DNA from: CAZRKC01 sp964600665
GTDB lineage: Bacteria > Bacillota > SLNR01
Direction of reading: 5' to 3'
Length of the DNA stretch: 64,000 bases
NCBI GenBank assembly: GCA_964600665.1
Contig: CAZRKC010000010.1
Span: 8,890-72,889 of the forward strand
Position numbers and translations under genes: made by a program. The notes below the pieces were generated by a model that was given only the letters and a program-made list of their open reading frames with translations, did no database searches and was not told where the DNA came from. Positions 9,055 to 18,291 of the stretch are shown in pieces (within the stretch, counting starts at the first letter, position 1; each line of letters opens with the position of its first letter).

Positions 9055-9375
9055 ATGGGTTTTCATACACGGAACTGATCTGCTTGCATAAATTTATTTC
9101 CATCCACAAGGAATCTGCGTATGAATGGATAATATTACCTGTAGGTCATATGCCTGAAAAGGCAGCGGGATCATTAAAAAATCACCGATGCAAGATTATG
9201 ACGTATCACTCCAGGTGACCCAAGGATCGATGTATTTGTGAAATTGGAATCATTTGTGCAACCCGTGGCACATGTCATGTAAGCATACCTGATCGACGGA
9301 TTACATCTCATAATGGTTTGTGGCAATGTATTAAAGAGCTAATGTGCGGTGATTATGACAATTGGAGGGATATTC
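9055..9375. other. Intergenic region without recognisable gene
   Basis: About 320 nt between the small hypothetical gene and the amidohydrolase. All frames are broken by stops. No clear promoter pair or hairpin was recognised. Confidence 0.5.
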
Positions 9376-10536
9376 ATGCTGGCGATTACCAACGCGAAAA
9401 TTTACACCATGGCAGCGGGGATTATTGAACAAGGAACGATTCTGACGGATCAGGGTAAAATCATTGCGGTGGGTTCGGATGTGCAAGTGCCTGCGAAGGC
9501 GACCGTGATCGATGGGACCGGGCGATGGGTATTCCCGGGTTTCATCGATGCGCATTGCCATATTGGCATGTGGGAGGAAGGGATTGGTTTTGAAGGCGCA
9601 GATGGAAATGAGATGACAGACCCCGTAACACCCCACCTCCGTGCCGTTGATGCAATCAATCCCCGGGACGAAGCATTTGCCAATGCCGTTAAAGGTGGTG
9701 TGACCGCTGCAGCTACGGGTCCTGGCAGCGCCAATGTCCTTGGGGGAACATTTGTTGTGATTAAACTTCATGGAGACCGTGTCGATCAAATGGTGGTGAA
9801 AGATCCCCTGGCGATGAAATGTGCTTTTGGTGAGAATCCTAAGCGGACCTATGTTGAACGGAAAGCGATGCCAACCACCCGGATGGGGATGGCGGCCATG
9901 TTAAGAGAAACGCTTGCAAAGGCATCCGAATATATGCAAAAAAAGGCAGCTGCCCTGGATGACCCAAGCAAGCAGCCGGCATACGATATGAAAATGGAAG
10001 CGATGATACCAGTGCTGCGGGGAGAAATCCCCTTAAAGGCACACGCCCATCGGGCAGACGATATATTTACAGCAATCCGGATTGCCAAGGAATTTGGTGT
10101 TAAATTAACCTTGGAGCATTGCACTGAGGGACATTTGATTGCCTCCCATTTAGCGGAAGAAGGGTACCCCGCAATTGTTGGGCCAACATTTGGCAGCAAA
10201 TCCAAGTTTGAATTGAATAATAAGACATTTGATACACCACGGGTCTTGGTGGCTGCTGGTGTGAAAATTGCTATCATGACAGATAGCCCGGTGATACCCC
10301 TTGAATATTTACCAATGTGCGCGGCATTGGCGTATAAATCAGGTTTAGACGAAATCGAGGCACTTAAATCCATCTCTATCAATGCAGCTGACATTTTGGG
10401 GCTTTCTGACCGGATGGGAAGCATTGAAGTGGGAAAGGATGCCGACCTGGTTGTCTGGGACCGCCATCCGTTTGACTTGCAGGCGTCAGTTGTCTCGACG
10501 TTGATCAATGGTGAAGTTGTTTATCAAAGATCCTGA
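9376..10536 (+). CDS. Amidohydrolase, imidazolonepropionase-like group
   Basis: Metal-dependent hydrolase of the amidohydrolase superfamily, cytosolic; the substrate could be a cyclic amide, a dipeptide or a deaminase substrate. 386 residues. Seen: the N-terminal sandwich ending in GTGRWVFPGFIDAHCHIG (HxH metal site at about residues 66-68), HAHRADDI and LEHCTEGH histidine segments, and TDSPVIPLE holding the likely catalytic Asp. GGAGGG at 9364-9369 marks ATG 9376 as the start rather than the GTG 27 nt earlier. The SHOCT-tailed gene starts 15 nt downstream, so the two form an operon. Confidence 0.85.
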   Translation: MLAITNAKIYTMAAGIIEQGTILTDQGKIIAVGSDVQVPAKATVIDGTGRWVFPGFIDAHCHIGMWEEGIGFEGADGNEMTDPVTPHLRAVDAINPRDEAFANAVKGGVTAAATGPGSANVLGGTFVVIKLHGDRVDQMVVKDPLAMKCAFGENPKRTYVERKAMPTTRMGMAAMLRETLAKASEYMQKKAAALDDPSKQPAYDMKMEAMIPVLRGEIPLKAHAHRADDIFTAIRIAKEFGVKLTLEHCTEGHLIASHLAEEGYPAIVGPTFGSKSKFELNNKTFDTPRVLVAAGVKIAIMTDSPVIPLEYLPMCAALAYKSGLDEIEALKSISINAADILGLSDRMGSIEVGKDADLVVWDRHPFDLQASVVSTLINGEVVYQRS

Positions 10537-10551
10537 TGGAGGATGATAACT

Positions 10552-11691
10552 GTGTCGAGTAACGGGATGACAACGACTTCTGCGTTATTGCAGGAACTTC
10601 GGGAAGTCGAAAAGATGCGGGATGCGGTTTTTACGGATCGGAATGTTGATATGCTATTAATGCAGCTGGAGATACCTGTGCCCAAAATTGACCCGAAGAA
10701 AGCGAATGCAGGAAAAATGTTACGACGCAGTCAAGCAATCCAGGCTGTGCACCGACACTTGCTGCAGCCGGTCCTTAGCCGCTCATCAATACCTCCACAA
10801 CGGTGGCCGGCCAAAGCAACCGGGTTAGCCGCTTTGGAGATTGATATGAACGAACGAGGCATCCAACCATTAGCGAACATGGCGTATTTTAATGAGATGA
10901 CTGGAAAAATGGTCCTGCGCCAGATCGATGCTTTGCGGACCGCTTGGAAATATAACTCAATGAATGACGATCTTCGAGGATATTGCATTCTGTCCCTTCA
11001 GTTGGGATGGGAGCGACTGAAACGCAGTGCAAACAGTGCTCGCATTATTTTCTGGCGTGATGAGCAGCGTAATTTTTGCTACACCTACGACCTGGAGAGC
11101 CTTTTAGCAGAGTGGAACGATCCCCTTCGGGAAAAAGAGTATAAACAGGTGACGCAAATGGTACGGCGGCTTTTCTTCATGGACGGTGACGGTGTGGTCC
11201 ATAATCGGTTGCTGGATGCTTTCCCGGGAGGGTTACCAGTATTTTGCATCCAACATGATCATTTGGAGGAGCTTTACATGGATGGGGATGTGGATTTAGT
11301 CAGCGGAATGGAAAGTCGTCCGCAAAAGCCCAATGCCACCGACCCGATCCTCCGTGGTTTCATGCGAGACCCGTTTTTTGGGCAAAGCCAGCCGGATCTC
11401 TTGATTGGTATGCATCGAATGTATGACAGTCGGGAATTGGTCCTACGGTATTCCCACCAGGACCAGAGCCTTGCAGCGCGATTTTATCCCCATTGGATGA
11501 CCGGAGGGGTTGAACCCCTCTTTCAACAATTACGAGCCATGTTTCCAAGTGTACCTGCAAGACAATGGCGTACTGAGGCGGCAGAGCAAATTTTGAACTT
11601 GGTGGAGCGTCTAGCAGATCTTCAGCAAAGGGGCGTGATAACTGAAGAGGAATTTCGACAAAAAAAACAGGATCTACTTCAGAAAATTTGA
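10552..11691 (+). CDS. Hypothetical protein with SHOCT-like C-terminus
   Basis: 379 residues, function unknown, soluble. The last about 35 residues (around ERLADLQQRGVITEEEF) match the SHOCT short C-terminal domain found at the ends of many bacterial proteins and thought to aid oligomerisation. The preceding 340 residues show no motif I recognise. GTG 10552 is the preferred start because GGAGG at 10538-10542 precedes it by 9 nt; the ATG at 10543 abuts the ribosome site. It lies 15 nt after the amidohydrolase gene in the same orientation. Confidence 0.75.
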   Translation: MSSNGMTTTSALLQELREVEKMRDAVFTDRNVDMLLMQLEIPVPKIDPKKANAGKMLRRSQAIQAVHRHLLQPVLSRSSIPPQRWPAKATGLAALEIDMNERGIQPLANMAYFNEMTGKMVLRQIDALRTAWKYNSMNDDLRGYCILSLQLGWERLKRSANSARIIFWRDEQRNFCYTYDLESLLAEWNDPLREKEYKQVTQMVRRLFFMDGDGVVHNRLLDAFPGGLPVFCIQHDHLEELYMDGDVDLVSGMESRPQKPNATDPILRGFMRDPFFGQSQPDLLIGMHRMYDSRELVLRYSHQDQSLAARFYPHWMTGGVEPLFQQLRAMFPSVPARQWRTEAAEQILNLVERLADLQQRGVITEEEFRQKKQDLLQKI

Positions 11692-11781
11692 GCAAATCGT
11701 TTACACTTGTTCATATCGAACTATGGTTATATTTCTGATTTGGGTGTATGCTTATATCAAACATTAAAGAGGAGGGAGACT

Positions 11782-12333
11782 ATGCCATTTGTATACGGAC
11801 TCGTTGGGATTGCACTGGCCCTTTTATTATGGGGTGTATCGGTCTACAACAAGCTGATATCCTTGCGGAATTTAAAAGATGAAGCATTTGCCACAATGGA
11901 TGTCTACATGAAAAAACGGTACGACCTGATCCCCAATTTAGTGGAAACCGTCAAAGGGTATGCCAGTCATGAGAAGGAAACTTTTGAGAAAGTTGTACAA
12001 GCTCGCAGCGCAGCCATGGGGGCTACCAGTATTGAAGAACGGCAAGCCGGTGAAAATATGTTGACCGGTACACTTCGATCATTATTTGCCCTGGCAGAGA
12101 ATTACCCTGATTTGAAAGCAAATGCGGGTTTCTTGGATTTGCAGAGCCAACTGCAGAAAGTGGAAGAAGATATTGCTCAATCCCGCAAATACTACAATGC
12201 CGTGGTGAAAGACTACAACACCCGTACAGAATTGTTCCCAGGTTCAGTGATTGCCAATATGTTCGGTTTCAAACGCGGTGCGTATTTTGAAATCGAAACG
12301 GGAGAGCGGGAAAATGTCCGTGTCAATTTTTAG
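11782..12333 (+). CDS. lemA: LemA family protein
   Basis: Membrane-anchored helical protein of 183 residues with an N-terminal transmembrane helix (about residues 3-22) and the family signatures YNKLISLRN, RYDLIPNLVETVKGYASHE and YNTRTELFPGSVIANMFGF. The cellular role of LemA proteins is poorly defined. The strong GAGGAGGGAG before ATG 11782 decides the start. Its 3' end overlaps the next gene by 20 nt. LemA beside a DUF2207 or TPM-type membrane protein is a common arrangement, suggesting joint work at the membrane. Confidence 0.92.
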   Translation: MPFVYGLVGIALALLLWGVSVYNKLISLRNLKDEAFATMDVYMKKRYDLIPNLVETVKGYASHEKETFEKVVQARSAAMGATSIEERQAGENMLTGTLRSLFALAENYPDLKANAGFLDLQSQLQKVEEDIAQSRKYYNAVVKDYNTRTELFPGSVIANMFGFKRGAYFEIETGERENVRVNF

Positions 12334-14182
12334 TAAACGCCTATGCATTATGCTGTTCCTGGTTTGCTTCATGTTTTTGCTGTCACAGAATGTATTGGCG
12401 GCTGAAGCATTTACAATCCAACAGTTCGACGTACAGGCAACCGTTGGAACGGATACACGTGTGGAGATCCGGGAAACGATTCAACTCAATTTTTCCCTGG
12501 AGCGGCGGGGAATCATCCGTGATATCCCTTTACGGTATAAAGGGAGCCCAATCCGGATTACTGACATACGGGTGGAAGGGGATCCGTATCAAGTCACAGT
12601 GGAAAATGATGTGGCATCGATCCGCATCGGTGATGCTAATCAATATATTATCGGACCGAAAACGTATACCCTTCGCTACACCTTGATTTTCGGCAAAACA
12701 GTCCTCGGTGAACGAGAAGAGTTGTATCTAAACCTAATCGGGGTGGATTGGGATACGACGATCGACCGGGTCAACTATATTGTTGATATGCCAGCTGCTT
12801 TCGATGCCAATCAGGTTAATTTGACATTGGGCCGTATTGGATCAGAAAATACAACGGGGGTCACCAAACGCATATCCGGCCTTCAAATATCCGGAGAAAC
12901 CACCCGGGTATTACAAAATTTTGAAGGTGTGACGATTCGGGTCGATCTGCCTCAAGGTTATTACAGTACCTATCGGGTACCCGGAGAAGGCGCAATATAC
13001 TATCTCCCCGGGTTCGCCGGATTGATTCTCTTGTTCACATATTTTGTATGGCATTCACGGGGTCGAGATAATCATCTCGTCATCACTCCGGAGTTTTATC
13101 CCCCGGAAGGGATCACCCCTGCAGAAGCGGGATACATCTATGATGGTGCCGTCTCCCCATCCGATGTGACGAGCTTGATCCTTTACTGGGCGTCCCAAGG
13201 CTACCTGTTTGTCGAAGATATGGGAAAGGATCAATTCAACCTGATTCGACGCAAACCCTTGCCCACAGGGACACCACCTTACGCATCATTTTTCTTCGAC
13301 AGCCTCTTTCAAGGCGGGCGCAACGAAGTGAGTACCAAAACACTGGCGGGAACTTTTTCAACTGAGATGAGCAGTGCAATCCGCATGGTGGGCGATTACT
13401 TCAATGGCAACCCCCAACGCAATTTGATCCAACGATCCAGTATGATCTCCAGCATATTGTCTTCAGCTTTGGCAATTTTGCCACTATGGGCGTTTGGAAC
13501 TATTGCATTTGTAAGGAGCTCCGGCTTTTTCTTAGATGTCGGGGCAATTGGCATTGGTTTTGTGATGGCGCTGTTGGTCTTTATCGGCATCGCAGGTCTG
13601 TGTACAGTTTTAACGAAAGGGAAGGTCATGCCCAGAAGCAGCACGGTCACCATGACCATCTTTTCAATATTAATGCTGATCGCCGGCATAGCTGTCCTTT
13701 TTGTTGTCAGTGCCCAGATCGATCTGGCATATGTTTTGATTCCGGTTGTGATCATGGCTTTTGCTGCCCATCTTTTGGGCAGACTGACCATAAAGCGAAC
13801 TCCATATGGAGATCGGATCATGGGCAAGTTGTTAGGTTTCAGACGATTTTTAACCACTGCAGAGAAAGCGCGCATCGAACGGCTACTGGAAGAAAAACCC
13901 AGTTATTTCTATGACATTCTTCCATATGCCCAAGTGCTGCGTGTGACCCGTATTTGGTCGGAAAAATTCAAGGATCTGACGATGGAAGCACCGGAATGGT
14001 ACCGGGGTAGCCAGGCAGGTCATTTTAATGCATGGATGTTTGCCAACAGCATGAACCGAAGTATGAATTCAGTCGGTACTGCACTGGCCCACAACCCTCA
14101 AAGTGGCTCCGGAGGGCGTGGCTTCGGAGGTGGGGGATTTTCCGGTGGCGGTGGTGGTGGCGGCGGTGGACGAAGCTGGTAG
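12314..14182 (+). CDS. DUF2207 (YciQ-like) predicted membrane protein
   Basis: 622 residues. N-terminal signal sequence ending near VLAAEA (about residue 30), an extracellular DUF2207 beta-rich domain (about 30-225), a transmembrane helix near 235-250, a cytoplasmic stretch, and two to four hydrophobic helices at about 375-500. The tail is a glycine-rich run ending GGRSW, typical of this family. Start ATG 12314 lies inside the lemA gene (20-nt overlap) and is preceded by GGAGAGCGGG. Function unknown; the overlap implies translational coupling with LemA. Confidence 0.88.
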   Translation: MSVSIFSKRLCIMLFLVCFMFLLSQNVLAAEAFTIQQFDVQATVGTDTRVEIRETIQLNFSLERRGIIRDIPLRYKGSPIRITDIRVEGDPYQVTVENDVASIRIGDANQYIIGPKTYTLRYTLIFGKTVLGEREELYLNLIGVDWDTTIDRVNYIVDMPAAFDANQVNLTLGRIGSENTTGVTKRISGLQISGETTRVLQNFEGVTIRVDLPQGYYSTYRVPGEGAIYYLPGFAGLILLFTYFVWHSRGRDNHLVITPEFYPPEGITPAEAGYIYDGAVSPSDVTSLILYWASQGYLFVEDMGKDQFNLIRRKPLPTGTPPYASFFFDSLFQGGRNEVSTKTLAGTFSTEMSSAIRMVGDYFNGNPQRNLIQRSSMISSILSSALAILPLWAFGTIAFVRSSGFFLDVGAIGIGFVMALLVFIGIAGLCTVLTKGKVMPRSSTVTMTIFSILMLIAGIAVLFVVSAQIDLAYVLIPVVIMAFAAHLLGRLTIKRTPYGDRIMGKLLGFRRFLTTAEKARIERLLEEKPSYFYDILPYAQVLRVTRIWSEKFKDLTMEAPEWYRGSQAGHFNAWMFANSMNRSMNSVGTALAHNPQSGSGGRGFGGGGFSGGGGGGGGGRSW

Positions 14183-14197
14183 AGAGGGTGACGGTGG

Positions 14198-14680
14198 ATG
14201 AAATATATCAGTCCACTATTGGTCGTGTCTGATATGGAGCGATCGAAAAGGTTCTATGAAAAGACTTTGGGACAACGAATTCGATTTGATTTTGGAGAAA
14301 ATGTCACATTTGTTGGTGATTTCTCCATCCACTTGGAATCACATTATGCGAATCTGATCGAGCATCATGCGATCGTCATGGGGGGACATTGCTTTGAATT
14401 GTATTTTGAACATGACGATGTGGAGTCCATGGCAGCAACGTTAGATCACATGGGTGTGGAGTGGGTCCATCCCCTCCGGGAACAACCCTGGCGTCAATTG
14501 GTCATGCGGCTTTATGACCCCGACCGGCATATCATCGAAGTGGCTGAATCGTTGGAGCATCTTTGCTTTCGGCTTGCCCAGGAAGGATTGTCTTTGGCAG
14601 AGATTGGCCGCATCAGTAACATGGGTATTGAATTTGCCGAAAAATCTATACGGGTGTTTGATCCGGCATGGCAGGGATAG
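14198..14680 (+). CDS. VOC (glyoxalase/bleomycin-resistance fold) protein
   Basis: 160 residues. A single vicinal-oxygen-chelate domain (about 1-115) beginning with the usual LLVVSDMERSKRFYEKTLG, with later HIIEVAES. A C-terminal helical extension of about 45 residues (SLAEIGRISNMG) recalls small HTH-like tails. Metal-dependent small-molecule chemistry or binding is likely; the substrate is unknown. It begins 15 nt after the DUF2207 gene and may belong to that operon. A strong inverted repeat follows the stop codon. Confidence 0.82.
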   Translation: MKYISPLLVVSDMERSKRFYEKTLGQRIRFDFGENVTFVGDFSIHLESHYANLIEHHAIVMGGHCFELYFEHDDVESMAATLDHMGVEWVHPLREQPWRQLVMRLYDPDRHIIEVAESLEHLCFRLAQEGLSLAEIGRISNMGIEFAEKSIRVFDPAWQG

Positions 14681-14684
14681 TCGC

Positions 14685-14719
14685 GATGGGCCTGATTTCG
14701 TTAACGAATCAGGCCCATC
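14685..14719. repeat. Strong inverted repeat after the VOC gene
   Basis: Arms 14685-14696 and 14708-14719 are perfectly complementary (GATGGGCCTGAT with ATCAGGCCCATC). A further TCG/CGA pair closes a TTAA loop. No T-run follows, so it may be a weak terminator or an RNA-processing hairpin separating the VOC gene from the isomerase-like gene. Confidence 0.6.
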
Positions 14720-14741
14720 AAAATATTTGGGGGGTGTTTCC

Positions 14742-15587
14742 ATGATCTGGCCTATGGAGAAAACTGCGATCATGAGTGTCCAGTACGCACAATGGACCCT
14801 GGAATATTTTCTGCAATCGATGCGGCAGTGCGGATTTTCAGGGGTCGATTTTTGGGCCGGAGCACCGCATTTTACTCCTGAAATGTTCAGATGCCATGGA
14901 GATGCAGTCGCGGGATTGAAAAGAATTCGCAACCGGCTGGATGAGCTTAATATGTGGGTGGCGTGCTATACTCAGGAACAAATCAACTATCCTGTCAATA
15001 TTGCTTCCTCTGACCCAATCCATCGGAAAATCAGTGTGGAATACTTCTGCCGCGGGATCGAATATGCGCAAATACTCAATGCTCCCGCCGTATTTATTAC
15101 TTCAGGGGTTGGACAAAGGGATATTCCCAAAGATGTTTCCATGGGATATGCGATTGACTCAATAAAAAAAGTCGTAAAACATGCAGAAACAAACGGGATG
15201 AATCTAATCATTGAACAGCTTCAGCCGTTCGAAACAAATCTTGGTCTCCGGTTGCATGATATTCAGGGGATTGTGGAGGCAGTGAATTCACCTTGCCTGA
15301 ATGTTTGTGTGGATATAGTGGCGATGGCGGTTGCAGGAGAAACATTGGATCAATACTTTGATGTCTTTGGACCCAGAATCCAGTTGATCCATATGGCAGA
15401 CGGGAATCCGGGAGGGCATTTTGTACCGGGGGATGGCCATCTGGATATTCATGGTTTTTTTCATACATTAACCAGCCGTGGATTCGACGGGATCGTGACC
15501 TGGGAGGTTAACAGTATGCGGTATCTTCAGGATCCACATCAGGCGTTAGCCCGGACGTTGGCATTCATGGTCCAAAGAAGAAGTTGA
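14742..15587 (+). CDS. Sugar-phosphate isomerase/epimerase-like TIM-barrel protein
   Basis: Member of the xylose-isomerase-like/AP-endonuclease-2 TIM-barrel family, 281 residues. Likely isomerises or epimerises a sugar or cyclitol using a divalent metal. Acidic and histidine ligand positions are visible in IIEQLQPFE, NVCVDIVAM, IHMADGN and VTWEVN. The start ATG 14742 follows GGGGGGTG; longer in-frame extension would run back through the VOC gene and the hairpin. No sugar-uptake or kinase gene is nearby, so the substrate is open. Confidence 0.85.
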   Translation: MIWPMEKTAIMSVQYAQWTLEYFLQSMRQCGFSGVDFWAGAPHFTPEMFRCHGDAVAGLKRIRNRLDELNMWVACYTQEQINYPVNIASSDPIHRKISVEYFCRGIEYAQILNAPAVFITSGVGQRDIPKDVSMGYAIDSIKKVVKHAETNGMNLIIEQLQPFETNLGLRLHDIQGIVEAVNSPCLNVCVDIVAMAVAGETLDQYFDVFGPRIQLIHMADGNPGGHFVPGDGHLDIHGFFHTLTSRGFDGIVTWEVNSMRYLQDPHQALARTLAFMVQRRS

Positions 15588-15897
15588 TGATATGCGGGTT
15601 TGTGGGGGAAAGCGGACGACATACTGCATCAGATTCGAAATCCGGATCGACTGATATCTTTTGACTTTGCAGATCGGTTTACTTCACCCACTAACGAGCG
15701 AATCACTTCTGTGGTGGATTGCGGTTTTTTTCAAATCATGCCGGCGTGATCACATGATCGAATCGTTCCTCAAAGAACGGATCGACGCCGGGATGAAAAC
15801 GGCAGTCGCCGCATCTGGCCCTCTGGGTAGTCTGGCGTTAATGCATGGTGAAGTATATCATCAAGATGGTGAGAATTCAAAAAATATGAGAAAATAT
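15588..15897. other. 310-nt region with possible decayed coding sequence
   Basis: No intact gene. One frame from about 15593 to 15745 stays open directly after the isomerase stop codons but has no good start. Another, from 15754, resembles the N-terminus of a serine hydrolase (listed separately). Both look like remnants rather than expressed genes. Confidence 0.4.
15754..15873 (+). pseudogene. Possible N-terminal remnant of a beta-lactamase-related serine hydrolase
   Basis: Forty codons starting at ATG 15754 (MIESFLKERIDAGM, then LALMHGEVYHQDGE) resemble the N-terminus of class C beta-lactamase-like esterases, where a helix is followed by a strand and G-E-V-x-Y-x-x-x-G. The frame stops soon after, at 15912, without any SxxK motif, and runs into the convergent transporter gene. 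No ribosome site is evident. Probably a deletion remnant; chance similarity is possible. Confidence 0.28.
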
Positions 15898-16803
15898 TCA
15901 ATCCAACGATGAATGTGAGCGGATCGCGTGGATGATGCGAGGCCAGAACTGGGCGATGGCGACAAAGACAACGATCAATACGGCACCGATTAGTTGCCGG
16001 ACCGTAAAAATCTCTTTCAGCATCAAACTACCTGCGGTCAGCGCAATCACTGGCGAAAAATATGACCAGGTGGAGGGAATGATCGGCCCCATTTTGGATA
16101 CCAACCAATAAAAGGTACTGGTTCCACCGATTGAACCGGCAAATGTCAGATAGATCAGGGGGATGAATCCAGCCTGCCAGATTTGGACCGTGGGAAATGG
16201 TTCGCGAATCCAGGCTAAGGCAAGCAGGAGGACGCTGCCGAACAGCATCTGCAATGCATTCATTTGCCAAGCACCGATGCCGGACTGGAGCACTTTGCGG
16301 GCGGTGATGGTGGCAATGGCGTTAACCAGCTCCCCGCCGAGTACAGCCAAAGTGCCGAGCCAGGCAAGATTTGAGAATGGAATTTGGACTGGCGCCTGCA
16401 TAATCAAGAAAACCCCAGTGAAGCCACCTAAAAGGCCAATCCATTGATGCCGGGGTGGCATATTTCGCCCATCCACCGAATGGACCATGATCACCATCAG
16501 GGGGTATGTTGCAGATAGGAGTGCTGCCTGGCCCGAGGGGATATACTGTTGTGCCCAGTAAAGGGCTGCAAAGCGGATGGAAGTGGTAAATAGGCCGACT
16601 TGAAGAATGCGGCGGATGTTGAGGGGTGTCAAAGGGGCCAGCTGTCGGCTGAGGGCAAGATACCCCAATAGAATTCCTCCCGCCAGCAAAAAGCGGATAC
16701 CGGCAAAGTAAAGAGGTGAAAACCCGGCGTTCATCCCCATTCGAATCGCCATAAATGCGGTACCACCGACGAGACAAACATAGATATAGGCTATGACTGT
16801 CAT
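15898..16803 (-). CDS. DMT-superfamily (EamA) transporter
   Basis: Predicted ten-helix drug/metabolite exporter in the cytoplasmic membrane, 301 residues, made of two EamA repeats (about 5-135 and 150-290). Typical patches are AIRMGMNAGFSPLYFAGIR near the start and STWSYFSPVIALTAG in the second repeat. The start is ATG 16803, eight nt after AGGGGG at 16812-16817; the GTG at 16812 would overlap that site. It is divergent from the aminotransferase gene. EamA proteins often export amino acids or metabolites, which would suit the neighbourhood, but the substrate is unknown. Confidence 0.88.
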   Translation of the reverse strand: MTVIAYIYVCLVGGTAFMAIRMGMNAGFSPLYFAGIRFLLAGGILLGYLALSRQLAPLTPLNIRRILQVGLFTTSIRFAALYWAQQYIPSGQAALLSATYPLMVIMVHSVDGRNMPPRHQWIGLLGGFTGVFLIMQAPVQIPFSNLAWLGTLAVLGGELVNAIATITARKVLQSGIGAWQMNALQMLFGSVLLLALAWIREPFPTVQIWQAGFIPLIYLTFAGSIGGTSTFYWLVSKMGPIIPSTWSYFSPVIALTAGSLMLKEIFTVRQLIGAVLIVVFVAIAQFWPRIIHAIRSHSSLD

Positions 16804-16862
16804 GGAATTCACCCCCTAGGAATTGACTAATCCCTTCGATTTGGTACATACAGGCAGATGTG

Positions 16863-16932
16863 TTGCACAAACCTGTGCAAATTTATCACGTCATCATTCT
16901 TTTCGACAGGGGAAACGGGTTTCCTGTCGAAT
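16863..16932. repeat. Two hairpins upstream of the aminotransferase gene
   Basis: A perfect TTGCAC/GTGCAA stem (16863-16880, loop AAACCT) is followed by a TTCGACAGG/CCTGTCGAA stem (about 16902-16931). Both lie between the divergent transporter and the aminotransferase start at 16986. They could be operator sites or a 5' leader structure; no U-run follows either. Confidence 0.45.
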
Positions 16933-16985
16933 ACGGTATTGAAGTAATGTGTGGGTATGAAGATCACAAAAAGGAGGGCTTGGGT

Positions 16986-18269
16986 GTGGAAAAACCATTT
17001 GGCGAATGGAGTATTGCAGATAAAGATGCGGTGGTGGAAGATGTCATCTCAAAGTATGAGAAATTTTTGAATCCAGCGCTGGTATCTGTATTTAAATTCA
17101 TGGGACTCAGCACCATTGAATGGGAAGCACGAGGAACGATCGTCAAAGATATTTACGGCAAGGAATACATCGATTGCGCTGGCGGTTACGGAATGTTTGT
17201 TCCTGGCCACAGTCATCCCAAAATCATTGCCGCAGTGAAAGCGCAGATGGACCAGATGCCTTTGTCGTCAAAGATCCTTCTCAGTAAACCTTTGGCTGAA
17301 TTGGCTGCATTGCTGGCTGAGGTGACACCCGGTGATCTGCAATACAGTTTCATTTGCAACAGCGGGACGGAAGCCAATGAGGGGGCCATCAAGTTAGCCC
17401 GAATAGCAACTGGTAAATTCAACATCATCTCAACGATCAACGCATTTCATGGAAAAACCATGGGTTCGCTGAGTGCAAGCGGCCGTGCGCAGTATAAAGA
17501 GCCGTTTGGTCCGATGTTGCCAGGGTTTGTTCATGTACCATTCAATGATTTTGCCGCCATCGCTGATGCCGTGGATGAGAATACTGCGGCGATTATTCTC
17601 GAACCGATCCAAGGTGAGGGTGGTGTGAATGTTCCGGATGATGATTATTTGCCCAAAGTCAGAGAGTTATGTGATGCCCACGGAGTTTTACTGATTTTGG
17701 ATGAGGTCCAGACCGGATTTGCCCGAACTGGTGCCATGTTTGCAGCTGACCACTATGGGGTGGTTCCAGATATCATGGTATTAGCTAAAGCCTTGGGTGG
17801 CGGGGTCATGCCCATTGGCGCGTTTGTCGCCAGGGCTGCGGTTTGGGAACAATTTATCGTGCACCCTCTGATCCATACATCCACTTTCGGAGGAAACCCC
17901 ATTGCTTGTGCCGCCGGCATCGCATCCATTCAGGTTATTCTGGAAGAAGGATTGGTCGAAAAAGCGAAAACTTGGGGAACCTATATGATCGAAGGGTTGA
18001 AGCAGATCGCAGCCCGTTATCCGACTGTCATTCGCGAGGTCAGAGGCAAGGGATTTTTGATCGGTGTTGATATGACAAAACCAGGTATTGCGGGTTTGAT
18101 GATGTCAGAACTAATCGACCACGGTATTTTGGCTGTTTATACTTTGAATAATCCACATGTGATTCGAATGGAACCACCCGTGGTGATCACAAAAGAGCAG
18201 ATCGATTATGTCCTTGGTGTATTGGAAGGGGCCGCGGTTAAGGCAGCAGCCTTAGCTGACGAACTGTAG
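16986..18269 (+). CDS. Class III PLP aminotransferase, putrescine-aminotransferase-like
   Basis: PLP-dependent omega-aminotransferase, 427 residues. Resemblance to E. coli putrescine aminotransferase (PatA/YgjG) is extensive: SFICNSGTEANEGA, FHGKTMGSLSASG, ILEPIQGEGGV, ILDEVQTGFARTG and LAKALGGGVMPIGA, with PLP lysine at about 268. Other class III enzymes (ornithine, acetylornithine or 4-aminobutyrate aminotransferases) cannot be ruled out. GTG 16986 is chosen because AAGGAGGG at 16971-16978 sits 7 nt upstream. The SRPBCC gene follows after 22 nt. A putrescine-degrading role fits the speD and decarboxylase genes nearby, but is inference. Confidence 0.85.
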   Translation: MEKPFGEWSIADKDAVVEDVISKYEKFLNPALVSVFKFMGLSTIEWEARGTIVKDIYGKEYIDCAGGYGMFVPGHSHPKIIAAVKAQMDQMPLSSKILLSKPLAELAALLAEVTPGDLQYSFICNSGTEANEGAIKLARIATGKFNIISTINAFHGKTMGSLSASGRAQYKEPFGPMLPGFVHVPFNDFAAIADAVDENTAAIILEPIQGEGGVNVPDDDYLPKVRELCDAHGVLLILDEVQTGFARTGAMFAADHYGVVPDIMVLAKALGGGVMPIGAFVARAAVWEQFIVHPLIHTSTFGGNPIACAAGIASIQVILEEGLVEKAKTWGTYMIEGLKQIAARYPTVIREVRGKGFLIGVDMTKPGIAGLMMSELIDHGILAVYTLNNPHVIRMEPPVVITKEQIDYVLGVLEGAAVKAAALADEL

Positions 18270-18291
18270 AAAATGGAGAGAGGTGAAAGCA

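Noticed and set aside
12390..12686. 98-codon frame inside the DUF2207 gene
   Set aside because: Same strand, different frame, no ribosome site and no protein-like composition; shadow of the real gene.
14110..14182. GGT/GGC-rich repeat near 14.1 kb
   Set aside because: It is the glycine-rich tail of the DUF2207 protein, a usual family feature, not a DNA repeat element.
15590..15745. Open frame after the isomerase stop codons
   Set aside because: Two TGA codons in a row precede it and no start or ribosome site is present. Selenocysteine readthrough was considered, but there is no family match beyond the stops.
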